The notes: generated by a model not told the origin, from the sequence alone. A DNA stretch of 15,192 nt from Acetobacteraceae bacterium (GCA_020853405.1 JADYYZ010000211.1:1-15192); one strand, 5' to 3'; numbered from the stretch's first letter, positions 1-7,929 are shown. A program made the numbers and translations.

Positions 1-189
1 ACCCAGTGGCACTTCCGCAGCAGCACGGACACGCTCGCCCAGATCACGGCCGCCAACTACTTCGCCTCGGCCAGTGACATGCTGGCGCGCAACGACGTGC
101 TGATCCTGGCCGGCAGTGACGGCGTGCGCCAGTCGCGCGTCGTCAGCGTCACGCCCGGCGCGGTCACGCTCGGGCCGCTGGTGGCCTGA
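1..189 (+). CDS. Phage structural protein, C-terminal part only
   Basis: The gene enters from the left edge and only its last 62 codons are visible, ending in TGA at 187-189. The visible protein has the pattern W.(Y/F).(S/T)..DTLA.I..A.YF..A...L..(G/N)D.(L/I)......DG, followed by a short beta-rich ending. I recognise this as a small module common in phage structural operons near the capsid and tail genes. Its exact role (decoration, head completion or tail) is not known to me. It lies just upstream of the tail adaptor gene, separated by a strong hairpin, so it is probably the last gene of the head block. The coding call is firm because frame, codon use and family pattern agree. The function remains open. 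Confidence 0.7.
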   Translation, partial: TQWHFRSSTDTLAQITAANYFASASDMLARNDVLILAGSDGVRQSRVVSVTPGAVTLGPLVA

Positions 190-194
190 TCGCG

Positions 195-227
195 GACGGG
201 GGCGGCGCTTCGGTTGCCGTCCCCGTC
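195..227 (+). terminator. GC-rich hairpin with UUCG tetraloop after the head-side gene
   Basis: Six bases after the stop codon at 189 there is a 33-base inverted repeat. The outer arms GACGGGG (195-201) and CCCCGTC (221-227) pair perfectly. The stem continues inward with G-T, C-G, G-C, G-C and C-G pairs, and is capped by C-TTCG-G (208-213), the very stable UUCG tetraloop class, with one bulged T at 214. A pyrimidine stretch (CCTCTCCTTC) follows, but there is no T-run. It could be an intrinsic-type terminator or attenuator, or an RNA-processing or stability hairpin, between the upstream gene and the tail adaptor gene. T7 carries its late terminator at the comparable place, before gene 11. Confidence 0.55.
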
Positions 228-260
228 CCTCTCCTTCACCTCTCCACGGGAACCCACGCC

Positions 261-830
261 ATGGCGCTCTCCGCGCTTGCGATGTGCTCGCGCGCGCTGC
301 TCAAGATCGGCGCGACCACCATCGCCAGTTTCGACGAAGGCACGGCCGAGGCCGAGGTCGCGGCCAACCTCTATCCCTCCACGCGCGACGCGCTGGTCTC
401 GGCCTATCCGTGGAGTTTCGCGACCGGCCAGCGCACGCTTGCCCGCCTCTCCGCGGTGCCGGTCGCCGACTATCGCTGCGCCTTCCAGCTGCCGTCCGAT
501 TTCCTTCGCGCCCTGTCCGCCGGCTCCGGCCCGCGCGGCGCCGGCGTCGCCTATCGCATCGCCGAGGACCGGCTGCACGCCGACGAGGAGAGCGTGACGC
601 TGACCTACATCTTCCGCCCCGTCGACGAGGTGCTGCCGCCGTTCTTCCAGGCCGCGCTGATCGCCCGCCTGGCCGCCGAGTTCGTGATCCCGCTGACCGA
701 GAACACTGCCCGCGCGCAGCTGCTGTTCGAGCTGGCCGAGCGCGAGTTCCGCGGTGCCCGCCTGACCGACAGCCAGCAGGACCAGCCGCCGGCGATCACC
801 GACTTCCCGCTGATCACGGCGCGGGGCTGA
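261..830 (+). CDS. Tail tubular protein A-like (T7 gp11-type tail adaptor)
   Basis: This 189-residue protein is close in size to T7 gp11 (196 residues), which forms the ring joining the portal to the nozzle of a short tail. The family hallmarks sit at the N terminus: ALLKIGATTIASFDEGTAEA (residues 12-31), then YP.TRDALV...PW.FA (38-54), followed by a beta-rich middle and a helical C terminus with F...LA.R.A.EF at about 132-142. The ATG at 261 has GGGAA about eight bases upstream and begins just before the conserved region. The nozzle gene starts three bases after its stop, so the two are probably co-translated. Family membership is a recognised pattern; assembly role is inferred from T7. Confidence 0.85.
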   Translation: MALSALAMCSRALLKIGATTIASFDEGTAEAEVAANLYPSTRDALVSAYPWSFATGQRTLARLSAVPVADYRCAFQLPSDFLRALSAGSGPRGAGVAYRIAEDRLHADEESVTLTYIFRPVDEVLPPFFQAALIARLAAEFVIPLTENTARAQLLFELAEREFRGARLTDSQQDQPPAITDFPLITARG

Positions 831-833
831 GCA

Positions 834-2717
834 ATGCCTGCCCTTCGCCGCATCAAGACCAGTTTCACCGCCGGCGAGCTCGCGCCGGAACTCTCGGGCA
901 GGCCGGACCTGCGCGCCTACGAGAACGGCGCGCGGCGGCTGCGCAATGTCGTGATCCTGCCGACCGGCGGGGTTGCGCGCCGGCCTGGCCTGCGCTGGCT
1001 TGCCCAGCTCGACGGCCCGGCGCGGCTGATCCCGTTCGAGTTCTCGACCGAGCAGACCTACCTGCTGGCGCTCACCGCCGGCCGGCTCGCGGTGTTCCGC
1101 GACGATGTCCAGGTCGCCTCGATCGCCACCCCCTACACCGGCGCGCAGCTCGGCCAGATCGCCTGGACGCAAAGCGCCGACACGCTGCTGCTTGCCCATC
1201 CCGATGTCGCACCGCAGCGGGTGACGCGCACCGGCCATTCCAGCTGGCAGATCGCGCCCTGGAGCTTCATCGCCGAACCCTTCTTCCGCTTCGGCGACCC
1301 CGCCGTCACGCTCACCCCGTCGGCGATCTCGGGCGGCGGCATCACGCTCAGTGCCTCGGCGCCGGTCTTCGTCGCCCAGCATGTCGGCCTCATCTTCCGG
1401 CTGAACCGGAAGCGCGTGCGCATCACCTCGGTCACCTCCTCGACGCTGGCCGGCGGGGTGGGGCTCGATACCCTGACCGACACCAACGCCACCACCAACT
1501 GGGACGAGTCCGCCTTCGGCGCGGTGCGCGGCTGGCCGGTCTGCTGCTGCTTCCACCAGGACCGTCTGGTGCTGGGCGGTTCGCGCGACCTGCCGAACCG
1601 GCTGTGGCTGTCACGCTCGGGCCAGCTGTTCAACTTCGATCTCGGCACCGGCCTCGACGACCAGGCGATCGAGTTCGGGCTGATGAGCGACCAGGTGAAC
1701 GCGATCCGCGCGGTGTTCTCGGGCCGCCACCTGCAGGTCTTCACCTCGGGCGCCGAGTGGATGGTCACCGGCGATCCGCTGACGCCCGGCAACATCCAGC
1801 TGAACCGCCAGACCCGGGTCGGCAGCCCCACCGACCGCATCGTGCCGCCGGTGGATGTCGATGGCGCCACCATCTTCGCCGCCCGCGGCGGCAAGAGCCT
1901 GCACGAGTTCGTCTATACCGACGTCGAGCAGGCGTACCAGGCCAACGACCTGGCGCTGGTCTCGCGCCACCTGGTCGACCGGCCGCAGGGGATGGCGTTC
2001 GACCAGACACGACGGCTGCTGCACATCGTGATGGGCGATGGCAACCTCGCGACGCTGACCATCTACCGCGCCGAGCAGGTCACCGCCTGGACCCGCCAGG
2101 AGACCGACGGCGCCTTCCGCGCGGTCGCCGAGATCGACGGCAATGTCTATCTCGCGACCGAGCGCGCCGGCCGCCACGCGCTCGAGCGGCTCGACGATGC
2201 GCTGGCGCTCGACGCCGCGATCGACGGCACGATGCCGACGCCGGCCGCGACCTGGCACGGCCTCGACCACCTGGAGGGCCGCGCGGTCGCGGTGGTCTCC
2301 GACGGCGCGCCGCGCGGCACGGCGATCGTCGCCGGCGGCGCGATCACGATCGACCCGCCGGCACGCCGGCTCGCCGCCGGGCTTGCCTTCACGCACCTGA
2401 TCGAGCCGCTGCCGCCGGAACTGCTGACCGCGGTCGGCGCCAAGGCCGGGCCGGTGCGGCTGGTGTCGGTGACGTTCCGGCTGCTGGAGACCGCGGCACT
2501 CGAGGTCGATCTCGGCCGCGGTCCGGTGCCGGTGCCGTTCCGCCGGCTCGGCGCCGGCGCGCTCGATACCGCGCTCAGCCCGTTCACCGGCGAGCGCGTG
2601 ATCCGGGCGCTGGGCTGGCAGCGCGATGCATCGACGCCGTTGTGGCGCGTCACCGGCGCGGTGCCGCTGCCGGCGAAGATCCTTTCCGTCACCACCGACA
2701 TGAGGGTGAACGACTGA
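834..2717 (+). CDS. Tail tubular protein B-like (T7 gp12-type nozzle)
   Basis: This 627-residue protein sits where T7 gp12 (794 residues), the tail nozzle, sits. Its N terminus shows the typical opening of this phage family: S.F.AGEL.P.L.GR.DL..Y..GA..L.N, then TGG.ARRPGLRWL (residues 10-56). A second conserved stretch, QDRLVLGGS..LPNRLWLSRSG..FNF (about 242-270), continues through D..IEF...SDQVNAIR to ....L.VFTSGAEW.V. This is the beta-propeller part of such proteins. The gene starts three bases after the adaptor stop, and its TGA overlaps the next ATG (TGATG at 2715-2719). The protein is soluble, with no signal peptide or membrane segment. It should form the tube below the adaptor and bind the tailspike. 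Confidence 0.82.
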   Translation: MPALRRIKTSFTAGELAPELSGRPDLRAYENGARRLRNVVILPTGGVARRPGLRWLAQLDGPARLIPFEFSTEQTYLLALTAGRLAVFRDDVQVASIATPYTGAQLGQIAWTQSADTLLLAHPDVAPQRVTRTGHSSWQIAPWSFIAEPFFRFGDPAVTLTPSAISGGGITLSASAPVFVAQHVGLIFRLNRKRVRITSVTSSTLAGGVGLDTLTDTNATTNWDESAFGAVRGWPVCCCFHQDRLVLGGSRDLPNRLWLSRSGQLFNFDLGTGLDDQAIEFGLMSDQVNAIRAVFSGRHLQVFTSGAEWMVTGDPLTPGNIQLNRQTRVGSPTDRIVPPVDVDGATIFAARGGKSLHEFVYTDVEQAYQANDLALVSRHLVDRPQGMAFDQTRRLLHIVMGDGNLATLTIYRAEQVTAWTRQETDGAFRAVAEIDGNVYLATERAGRHALERLDDALALDAAIDGTMPTPAATWHGLDHLEGRAVAVVSDGAPRGTAIVAGGAITIDPPARRLAAGLAFTHLIEPLPPELLTAVGAKAGPVRLVSVTFRLLETAALEVDLGRGPVPVPFRRLGAGALDTALSPFTGERVIRALGWQRDASTPLWRVTGAVPLPAKILSVTTDMRVND

Positions 2718-3238
2718 TGGCCCAGCTCGCAACCGTGGCCACGATCGCCGCCACCGCGGCGAACGCCGCGCAGGGACTGATGCAGATGCAGTCGGCACGC
2801 CGCGCGACCAGCGATCCGGCGGCCGCCCAGGCCGCGGCAGCGCTGGAGGCAGCGCGCGACGCGCGCGAGGCGGAAGCCGCCAATGCGCGCGCCCGCCAGC
2901 GCCAGTCGATCCTGGAAAAGACCGTCGCCTCGGCGCGCGCGCGGCTCGCCGCCTCGGGCGCCTCGCCCGACAGCGGCTCGGGCCAGGCGCTGCTCGAGGG
3001 GCTCCGCCAGGACGCCGCCGAGGAGCAGGCAACCGATGACCGCCAGCGCGCCCTGCGCCGCGCCGAGGCGGAAGCAGGCGACGGGCTGGAGGAAGCGACC
3101 AAGGCGATGAACGCGCGCCTGGCCGCCGGGCGGCGCAGCCTGCTCGACGCCTCCGGCGCGCTCACCGGATTCACCCGCGCGGTGCGCGGCACATCGAGCC
3201 TGGGCTCCGGCCTGCGCTCGCTGCTCGACGTGTTCTGA
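2717..3238 (+). CDS. Internal virion protein, gp14-like (ejection protein candidate)
   Basis: This 173-residue protein is rich in Ala, Arg, Glu and Gln. It starts with a weakly hydrophobic helix (LATVATIAATAANAAQGLM, residues 4-22), continues with a long charged helix or coiled coil (about 35-130), and ends with a short Gly/Ser/Leu tail. The segment EKTVASARARLAASG.SPDSGSG (about 68-90) resembles the core of phage internal proteins that enter the host envelope during DNA ejection (T7 gp14 is 196 residues). Its start overlaps the nozzle stop in TGATG, which fixes the ATG. It precedes the tailspike gene by 17 bases. The assignment rests on length, composition and position more than on strict motifs, so it is moderately sure. 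Confidence 0.65.
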   Translation: MAQLATVATIAATAANAAQGLMQMQSARRATSDPAAAQAAAALEAARDAREAEAANARARQRQSILEKTVASARARLAASGASPDSGSGQALLEGLRQDAAEEQATDDRQRALRRAEAEAGDGLEEATKAMNARLAAGRRSLLDASGALTGFTRAVRGTSSLGSGLRSLLDVF

Positions 3239-3255
3239 AACGAGGCATCCCTCCC

Positions 3256-5988
3256 ATGGCCGAACATATCCAGATCAACGATGTCAGCCCGCGCATCCAG
3301 TATGTCGCGGACGGCGCCACCGCCGACTTCGGCTTTCCCTTCGCGATCTTCGCCGCCAGCGACCTGCAGGTGTTCATCGACGGCGCGCAGCAGGGCAGCG
3401 GCTACACCGCCAGCGGCGCCGGCCAGAGCGGCGGCGGCCTCTGCCGGTTCGCGGCCGCGCCGCCGGCCGGCGCCGTCGTCACGCTGCGCCGGCGCCTGCC
3501 GATCCGCCGCACCAGCGACTTCCAGGAGAACGGCGTGCTGCGCGCACGCGTGCTGAACGACGAGCTCGACTATCAGACCGCCGCCATCCAGCAGCTCGCC
3601 GACGATTCCGGGCGGGCGCTGCATTTCGATGCCGCCGATCCGGTGCCGTCGGGCGCGCTGCCGCCGCGCGCGGCGCGCGCCGGCCGGCTGCTCGGCTTCG
3701 GCAGCGACGGCGCGCCGGCGCTGTTCAGCCCGGCCGGCGGCATCGGTTCCGCCGAGAACGTGCTGTACACCCCCTCGCTCGGCGCCGGCGCCGGCACGGT
3801 CGCGGCGAAACTGGCCGAGACGCTGTCGGTGCGCGATTTCGGCGCCGCCGGCGACGGTGCCACCGACGACACCCAGGCGATCCAGGCGGCGTTCGATGCC
3901 GCAACCGCGCGCGGTGCCTCGGTGCTGATCCCGGATGGCAGTTACCGCACCACCCAGCCGGTGACGCTTGGTGTCGGTGCCTTCGGGCTGCACATGCGGG
4001 GCGAAATCCTGGCTGCCGGCCAGGGTGGCGCGCTCCGGATCGGCCAGCCCGGCAGCCAGCGCCTCTGGGGCACGCGCTACACCGGGCTTCGCGTGCGACG
4101 CCTGACCCAGTCCGACTGGTCGAGCGAGGCCGAGATCGGCATCCAGATCTTCAACGCCTATGCGAGCGAGATCGGACTGGAGCACGCCGAAGGTTTCACC
4201 ATCGGCGCGCAGGCGTTCGGCGATGCCAACGGCTTCGTCTATTGCCGCGTCACTCTCGGCCGCTTCTACAACAACCGGATCGGGCTCGACCTGCGCAGCG
4301 GCCAGGGCGGCTGGAACAACCAGAACACCTTCATCGGCGGCACGTTCCAGCTGCAAAGCACGCTGCACCCGGGGCTCGATCGCTGCGGCATCCGCTTCAG
4401 CCGCACCGCGACCGGCTACGACAACCCCAACAACAACCTGTTCCTGAACCCGTCCTTCGAGCTGCGCGGCGTGCAGGACTGGTGGCCTTCGACCGCCTAT
4501 GCGGTCGGCACGCGCATCAGGGGCGCGGGCGGGCGCATCTATGTCGCGGTGCAGGCCGGCACCTCGGGCGCCGGTGCGCCTTCCGGGACCGGCAGCGCGA
4601 TCGCGGACGGCAGCGTGCGCTGGGACTATGCGCAGGCAGCGTTCGACAGCGTGCCGGTGCTGATGGAGGCAGCGGGGCGGGCCAACATGCTGATCGGCGC
4701 CCGCAACGAGGGCTCGGGCCGGATCATCGCGCGCGAGTTCGGCGACGCGCTGGGCAACCAGTACGACTTCGCCTATGTCGGCGGCCAGGGCGCGGCCGGC
4801 AACGCCATCGGCGGGCACTATATCGACTATCGCGGCAACCTCGCCGGCAGCGTGCTGCACCTGGCCAACGGCATCGACCGCTTCGCCGCCGCCGACCAGC
4901 CGCTGAAACTGATCTGGCAGGTCGCCGATGTGCGCAGCGCCGCCAATCCCTATGACGCGACGCGCATCTTCGTGCAGGGCTGCTCGCTGGTCGCGACCAG
5001 CCCGGCACCCGAACGGCGACTGAACACCTTCCGCCAGCTCAACAACCTCGAACTGCGGCCGGGCGCGCTGCGCGTCGGCGTCTCCTCGCGCGGGGTCGGC
5101 ACCTGCGTCGATACCCGGGCCGCCAGGCGCTTCCTGTTCAGCTACGCGCTGGATGGCCAGGCGCAGGCCGGGCGCATGCTGGTGCGCTGCTTCGATGCCG
5201 ACGACCGGCTGATCACCACCGGCCAGCCGGTGCGCGCGAGCCGGGCGCTCACCTTCAATGCCGGCCTTGGCGGCTTCTTCAGCGGCTCGGAGAGTTTCGC
5301 CCCGCTCTATTTCGAGCTCGACCCGGAGGTGGCGACGATCTGGGTCGGCATCACCGGCAGCGCCGCCGGCCCTGCCGACATCACCGCGCTCCGGCTGTTC
5401 TGTGTCGAGGGTCACGCGCCGCGGGTCTTCCCCGGTCATGCCGAGGACGACCCGGGGCCGGTCGCGATCGCGGTGGCGGCGCCGAGCATCGGCACGCACG
5501 ACCTCGGCGCGCTCGTGCGCAATGTCGCCGCCACCGGCCCGTCGCACTGGGAATGCACCGCGGGCGGCACGTTCGGCACGCTCGCCGGGGTTGCCGGCAC
5601 GACGATCACCGGCACGGCGAACCTGTTCCTCGCCTCGGCCGGCGGGCTGGCCAGCGGCGAGTACGTGGCGGTTGCTGGCGCGGTCGCGGCTGCCTCGGTC
5701 GCCGCGATCCAGCGCTATGACGCGGCCGCGGTCACCGCCTGGGCGGCCTCGACCGCCTACACCGCGGGCACCGTCGTGGCGCGCGGCGGCAATGTCTATG
5801 TCTGCGTGACCGCGGGCACGTCGGGGTCCACCGGCCCCTCGGGCACCGGCAACGGCATCGCCGATGGCGGCTGCACCTGGAACAGCATCACCGCCCGCGC
5901 GACGCTTTCCGCCAACGCGACGGCGACGGTCTCGGGCGCGGCGGTGGCCTATGTGGCGCCGGGCTTCGCGGCGCGGGCGCGCACGTGA
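3256..5988 (+). CDS. Tailspike/tail fibre protein with beta-helix (pectate-lyase-like) domain
   Basis: This 910-residue protein should form the host-recognition spike. Residues 1-115 match the N-terminal attachment region common in podoviral fibres (SPRIQYVADGATADFGFPFAIF near residue 10, then VTLRR..PI.R.SDF.ENG and LN.ELDYQTA.IQQLADD). Residues 192-235 hold the classic start of a right-handed beta-helix: VRDFGAAGDGATDDTQAIQAAFDAA, followed by a PDG.YRTTQPV strand. The following 250 residues are rich in N, G and short beta repeats (NNQNTFIGGTF, NPNNNLFLNPSFE), as in polysaccharide-binding or depolymerising spikes. Two copies of a W...STAY..G...GTSG...W module lie at 409-456 and 829-875. GAGG at 3242-3245 lies ten bases before the ATG. 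Catalytic residues cannot be named from sequence alone. Confidence 0.85.
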   Translation: MAEHIQINDVSPRIQYVADGATADFGFPFAIFAASDLQVFIDGAQQGSGYTASGAGQSGGGLCRFAAAPPAGAVVTLRRRLPIRRTSDFQENGVLRARVLNDELDYQTAAIQQLADDSGRALHFDAADPVPSGALPPRAARAGRLLGFGSDGAPALFSPAGGIGSAENVLYTPSLGAGAGTVAAKLAETLSVRDFGAAGDGATDDTQAIQAAFDAATARGASVLIPDGSYRTTQPVTLGVGAFGLHMRGEILAAGQGGALRIGQPGSQRLWGTRYTGLRVRRLTQSDWSSEAEIGIQIFNAYASEIGLEHAEGFTIGAQAFGDANGFVYCRVTLGRFYNNRIGLDLRSGQGGWNNQNTFIGGTFQLQSTLHPGLDRCGIRFSRTATGYDNPNNNLFLNPSFELRGVQDWWPSTAYAVGTRIRGAGGRIYVAVQAGTSGAGAPSGTGSAIADGSVRWDYAQAAFDSVPVLMEAAGRANMLIGARNEGSGRIIAREFGDALGNQYDFAYVGGQGAAGNAIGGHYIDYRGNLAGSVLHLANGIDRFAAADQPLKLIWQVADVRSAANPYDATRIFVQGCSLVATSPAPERRLNTFRQLNNLELRPGALRVGVSSRGVGTCVDTRAARRFLFSYALDGQAQAGRMLVRCFDADDRLITTGQPVRASRALTFNAGLGGFFSGSESFAPLYFELDPEVATIWVGITGSAAGPADITALRLFCVEGHAPRVFPGHAEDDPGPVAIAVAAPSIGTHDLGALVRNVAATGPSHWECTAGGTFGTLAGVAGTTITGTANLFLASAGGLASGEYVAVAGAVAAASVAAIQRYDAAAVTAWAASTAYTAGTVVARGGNVYVCVTAGTSGSTGPSGTGNGIADGGCTWNSITARATLSANATATVSGAAVAYVAPGFAARART
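4480..4623 (+). repeat. First copy of W–STAY–GTSG–W module within tailspike
   Basis: Residues 409-456 of the tailspike read W W P STAY..GT, then IYVAVQAGTSGAGAPSGTG, IADGSV and a final W. The same arrangement recurs at the C terminus. Modules of this form are widespread in phage fibres and baseplate or lysis proteins and resemble small carbohydrate-binding (CBM5/12-like) folds. Sugar binding here is an inference. Confidence 0.7.
5740..5880 (+). repeat. Second copy of W–STAY–GTSG–W module within tailspike
   Basis: Residues 829-875 repeat the module of residues 409-456: W A A STAY..GT, then VYVCVTAGTSGSTGPSGTG, IADGG and W. The shared core GTSG..(A/G)PSGTG..IADG is nearly identical in both copies. 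The DNA also keeps identical runs (for example TCGACCGCCTA in both), which suggests duplication or a shared module source. Confidence 0.7.
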
Positions 5989-6046
5989 GCCCAGCGACCA
6001 TCAACAACAACAGCCTGCCGGCACCTGACGGGACCGACCCCGATGC

Positions 6047-6052
6047 AAGGAA
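6047..6052 (+). promoter_or_regulatory. Ribosome binding site deciding the start at 6063
   Basis: AAGGAA lies ten bases before the ATG at 6063 and is the best Shine-Dalgarno match in this junction. The alternative GTG at 5985 overlaps the tailspike stop (GTGA). However, the 26 codons between the two starts have more A/T third positions than the rest of the gene, which argues that they are untranslated leader. Confidence 0.5.
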
Positions 6053-6062
6053 TGCGACCCAT

Positions 6063-6419
6063 ATGCCCCGCCACCGCCTCGCCCAGCGCCTGATGCACCT
6101 GGCCGAACAGGTTGCCGAGAGCTACTGCGTCTTCGCGGTGGGCATGGTGCCCGACGAACCGAAGGCGTTCGCGGCACACCACACCGCCTGCAAGGCGGCA
6201 CTCGCCCACCTCGATCTGCTGCTGAAACTCACCCGCGCGATCGCCCCGGAATCCGGCATCGAGCTGCAGCCGACGCTGCTGATCGCCGATGCGCGGCGCG
6301 CGCTGGTGAACGCCGCGCCCGACCTGGAACTGACCGCCGAACAGGTCGATGCGATCGACGCGATCAGCCACGTCACCGAGGGCGCCGAGACGGAGCTCGA
6401 CCTTGGCGACCAGGACTAG
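6063..6419 (+). CDS. Small phage protein in terminase-small-subunit position
   Basis: This is a mostly helical, acidic protein of 118 residues (144 if the GTG at 5985 is used). The first helix region is RLAQRLMHLAEQVAESY. A second, AFAAHHTACKAALAHLDLLLKLTRAIA, is followed by the acidic C terminus HVTEGAETELDLGDQD. I recognise no motif that names a function. Its position between the tailspike and the large terminase is the place of T7 gene 18 (terminase small subunit, 89 residues), and it overlaps the terminase start. A DNA-recognition subunit for packaging is therefore the leading guess. No clear helix-turn-helix is visible, and a scaffold or unknown accessory protein is possible. Confidence 0.6.
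   Translation: MPRHRLAQRLMHLAEQVAESYCVFAVGMVPDEPKAFAAHHTACKAALAHLDLLLKLTRAIAPESGIELQPTLLIADARRALVNAAPDLELTAEQVDAIDAISHVTEGAETELDLGDQD
6392..6395 (+). promoter_or_regulatory. Ribosome binding site (GGAG) supporting a TTG start for the terminase
   Basis: GGAG is followed by seven bases and then TTG at 6403, which would give a protein starting M-A-T-R-T-R. The upstream ATG at 6349 has no comparable site. It would also add an 18-residue Arg/Ser/Pro-rich extension lying entirely over the end of the previous gene, which is unlikely to be real. Confidence 0.5.
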
Positions 6420-7929
6420 GCCGGCCGCGCCCTATGCCGGCGTGCGCTTCGACGAGTTCCTGTGGATCTGGAACGCGCGCGAGGGCCAGGACACGCCGCC
6501 GCTGCACCTTGGCATCGCGCGCTGGCTTCAGGGCCGCGAGGCGATCGGGCAGCGGCGGCTGCTGCTGATGGCGTTCCGCGGCGCCGGCAAGTCGACCATC
6601 CTCGGCCAGTGGTGCGCCTGGCAGCTGATGCGGACGCCCGAAACCCGCATCCTGGTGCTGGGCGCCGATGACGCGCTGGCGGTGAAGCTGGTGCGCAACG
6701 CGCGGCGGATCGTGGAACGGCACCCGCTGTGCGCGCTGATCCGGCCGAGCCGTGCCGAGGAATGGGCCGCCGACCGCTTCAGCGTCAACCGGGCGGGCGC
6801 GGCGCGCGACCCGTCGATGCTGGCGCGCGGCATCCTCGCCAACATCACCGGCAGCCGCGCCGACATCATCATCGCCGACGATGTCGAGGTGCCCAACACC
6901 GCCGACACCGAGGGCAAGCGCGAGGAGCTGCGCCAGCGCCTGGGCGAGGCGGCGTTCGTGCTGACGCCGGGCGGCACCATGCTGTTCGTCGGCACCCCGC
7001 ACGCCGCCGACAGCATCTATGCCGACCCGGAACGGCCGCGCCCGCCCGGTGCCGGGCCGCCCTTCCTCGGCGACTGCGCGCGGCTGGTGCTGCCGATCCT
7101 GGATGCCGCCGGCAACAGCCGCTGGCCGGAGCGCTTCTCGGCCCACGACATCGCGGCGCTCCGCCGGCGGGTCGGGCCGGCGAAGTTCCTGAGCCAGATG
7201 ATGCTGGAGCCGGTGAACCCGGAAGCGGCCAGGCTCGATCCGGCGCAGCTGCTGCGCTATCCGGACGAGCTCTGCCTGCATGCCGGCAACGGCGGCATCG
7301 AACTCCGCATCGGCGAGGCGCGCATGGTCTCGGCCTCGTGCTTCTGGGATCCGGCGTTCGGTGCCCCTGGCCGCGGCGATGCCTCGGTGCTGGCGGCGCT
7401 GTTCGCCGACGCCGATGGCGGCTACTGGCTGCACCGCATGCTGTACCTGAAGCATGACCCTGCCGCCGAGACCAATCCCGGCCAGCAGCTGTGCCAGCAG
7501 GTCGCCGACCAGGTGCGCCTTCTGCACCTGCCCTCGGTCACGATCGAGACCAACGGCATCGGCAGGTTCCTGCCGGGGCTTCTGAAACAGACGCTGCGCG
7601 AGGGCAGGCTTGCCTGTGCGGTGCGCGAACGGGTCAGCAGCCGCGCCAAGGACGAGCGCATCATCGCGGCACTGGAGCCGGTACTGGCCGCGCGCGCGCT
7701 GCGGGTGCACGAGAGCGTGTTCGCAACCCGCCTGATCCAGGAGATGCGCGACTACCGCCCCGGCGCCAGGGGCCTTGCCGACGACGGGCTCGACGCGCTG
7801 GCCGGCTGCCTGCTCGCCGAACCGGTGCGCCTGCCCGCGCGCGGTGGCGCGCCAGCCCGGCCGGACTGGCGCCCAGGCGCCGGGCGCTATGCGGCCGAGA
7901 GCGGCTTCGACCCGCTGGCCCGCGGCTGA
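6403..7929 (+). CDS. Terminase large subunit (T7 gp19-type DNA packaging ATPase/nuclease)
   Basis: This 508-residue motor protein packages phage DNA into the procapsid and cuts concatemers. Numbering is from the TTG at 6403. The ATPase has Walker A FRGAGKST (58-65), Walker B IIIADDVE (155-162, ending in the catalytic Glu) and the coupling motif LFVGTPH (194-200), preceded by TPGG. The pairing of DDVEVPN with TPGG...GTPH..DS.Y is characteristic of the T7-type branch. The nuclease domain shows WDPAFG (Asp 316), IETNGIGRFLP (Glu 382) and DDGLDALAG (Asp 460/461/464), the expected acidic metal-binding set. T7 gp19 is 586 residues, so this one is somewhat short but has all motifs. It overlaps the preceding gene by 17 bases. 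All catalytic motifs are intact, so packaging could still work. Confidence 0.93.
   Translation: MATRTRPAAPYAGVRFDEFLWIWNAREGQDTPPLHLGIARWLQGREAIGQRRLLLMAFRGAGKSTILGQWCAWQLMRTPETRILVLGADDALAVKLVRNARRIVERHPLCALIRPSRAEEWAADRFSVNRAGAARDPSMLARGILANITGSRADIIIADDVEVPNTADTEGKREELRQRLGEAAFVLTPGGTMLFVGTPHAADSIYADPERPRPPGAGPPFLGDCARLVLPILDAAGNSRWPERFSAHDIAALRRRVGPAKFLSQMMLEPVNPEAARLDPAQLLRYPDELCLHAGNGGIELRIGEARMVSASCFWDPAFGAPGRGDASVLAALFADADGGYWLHRMLYLKHDPAAETNPGQQLCQQVADQVRLLHLPSVTIETNGIGRFLPGLLKQTLREGRLACAVRERVSSRAKDERIIAALEPVLAARALRVHESVFATRLIQEMRDYRPGARGLADDGLDALAGCLLAEPVRLPARGGAPARPDWRPGAGRYAAESGFDPLARG

Noticed and set aside
57..1556. Minus-strand open frame of 499 codons
   Set aside because: Low-complexity Gly/Arg/Asp composition and full overlap with the adaptor and nozzle genes mark it as a shadow.
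116..2716. A very long plus-strand open frame ahead of, and in frame with, the gp14-like gene
   Set aside because: Only the part from 2717 is real. The upstream part is an Arg/Pro-rich shadow of the adaptor and nozzle genes in another frame.
2689..5547. A 952-codon open frame on the minus strand across the internal protein and tailspike genes
   Set aside because: It is the antisense mirror of GC-rich coding sequence, rich in Arg/Ala/Gly/Asp without any family motif, while the plus strand there carries recognisable phage proteins.
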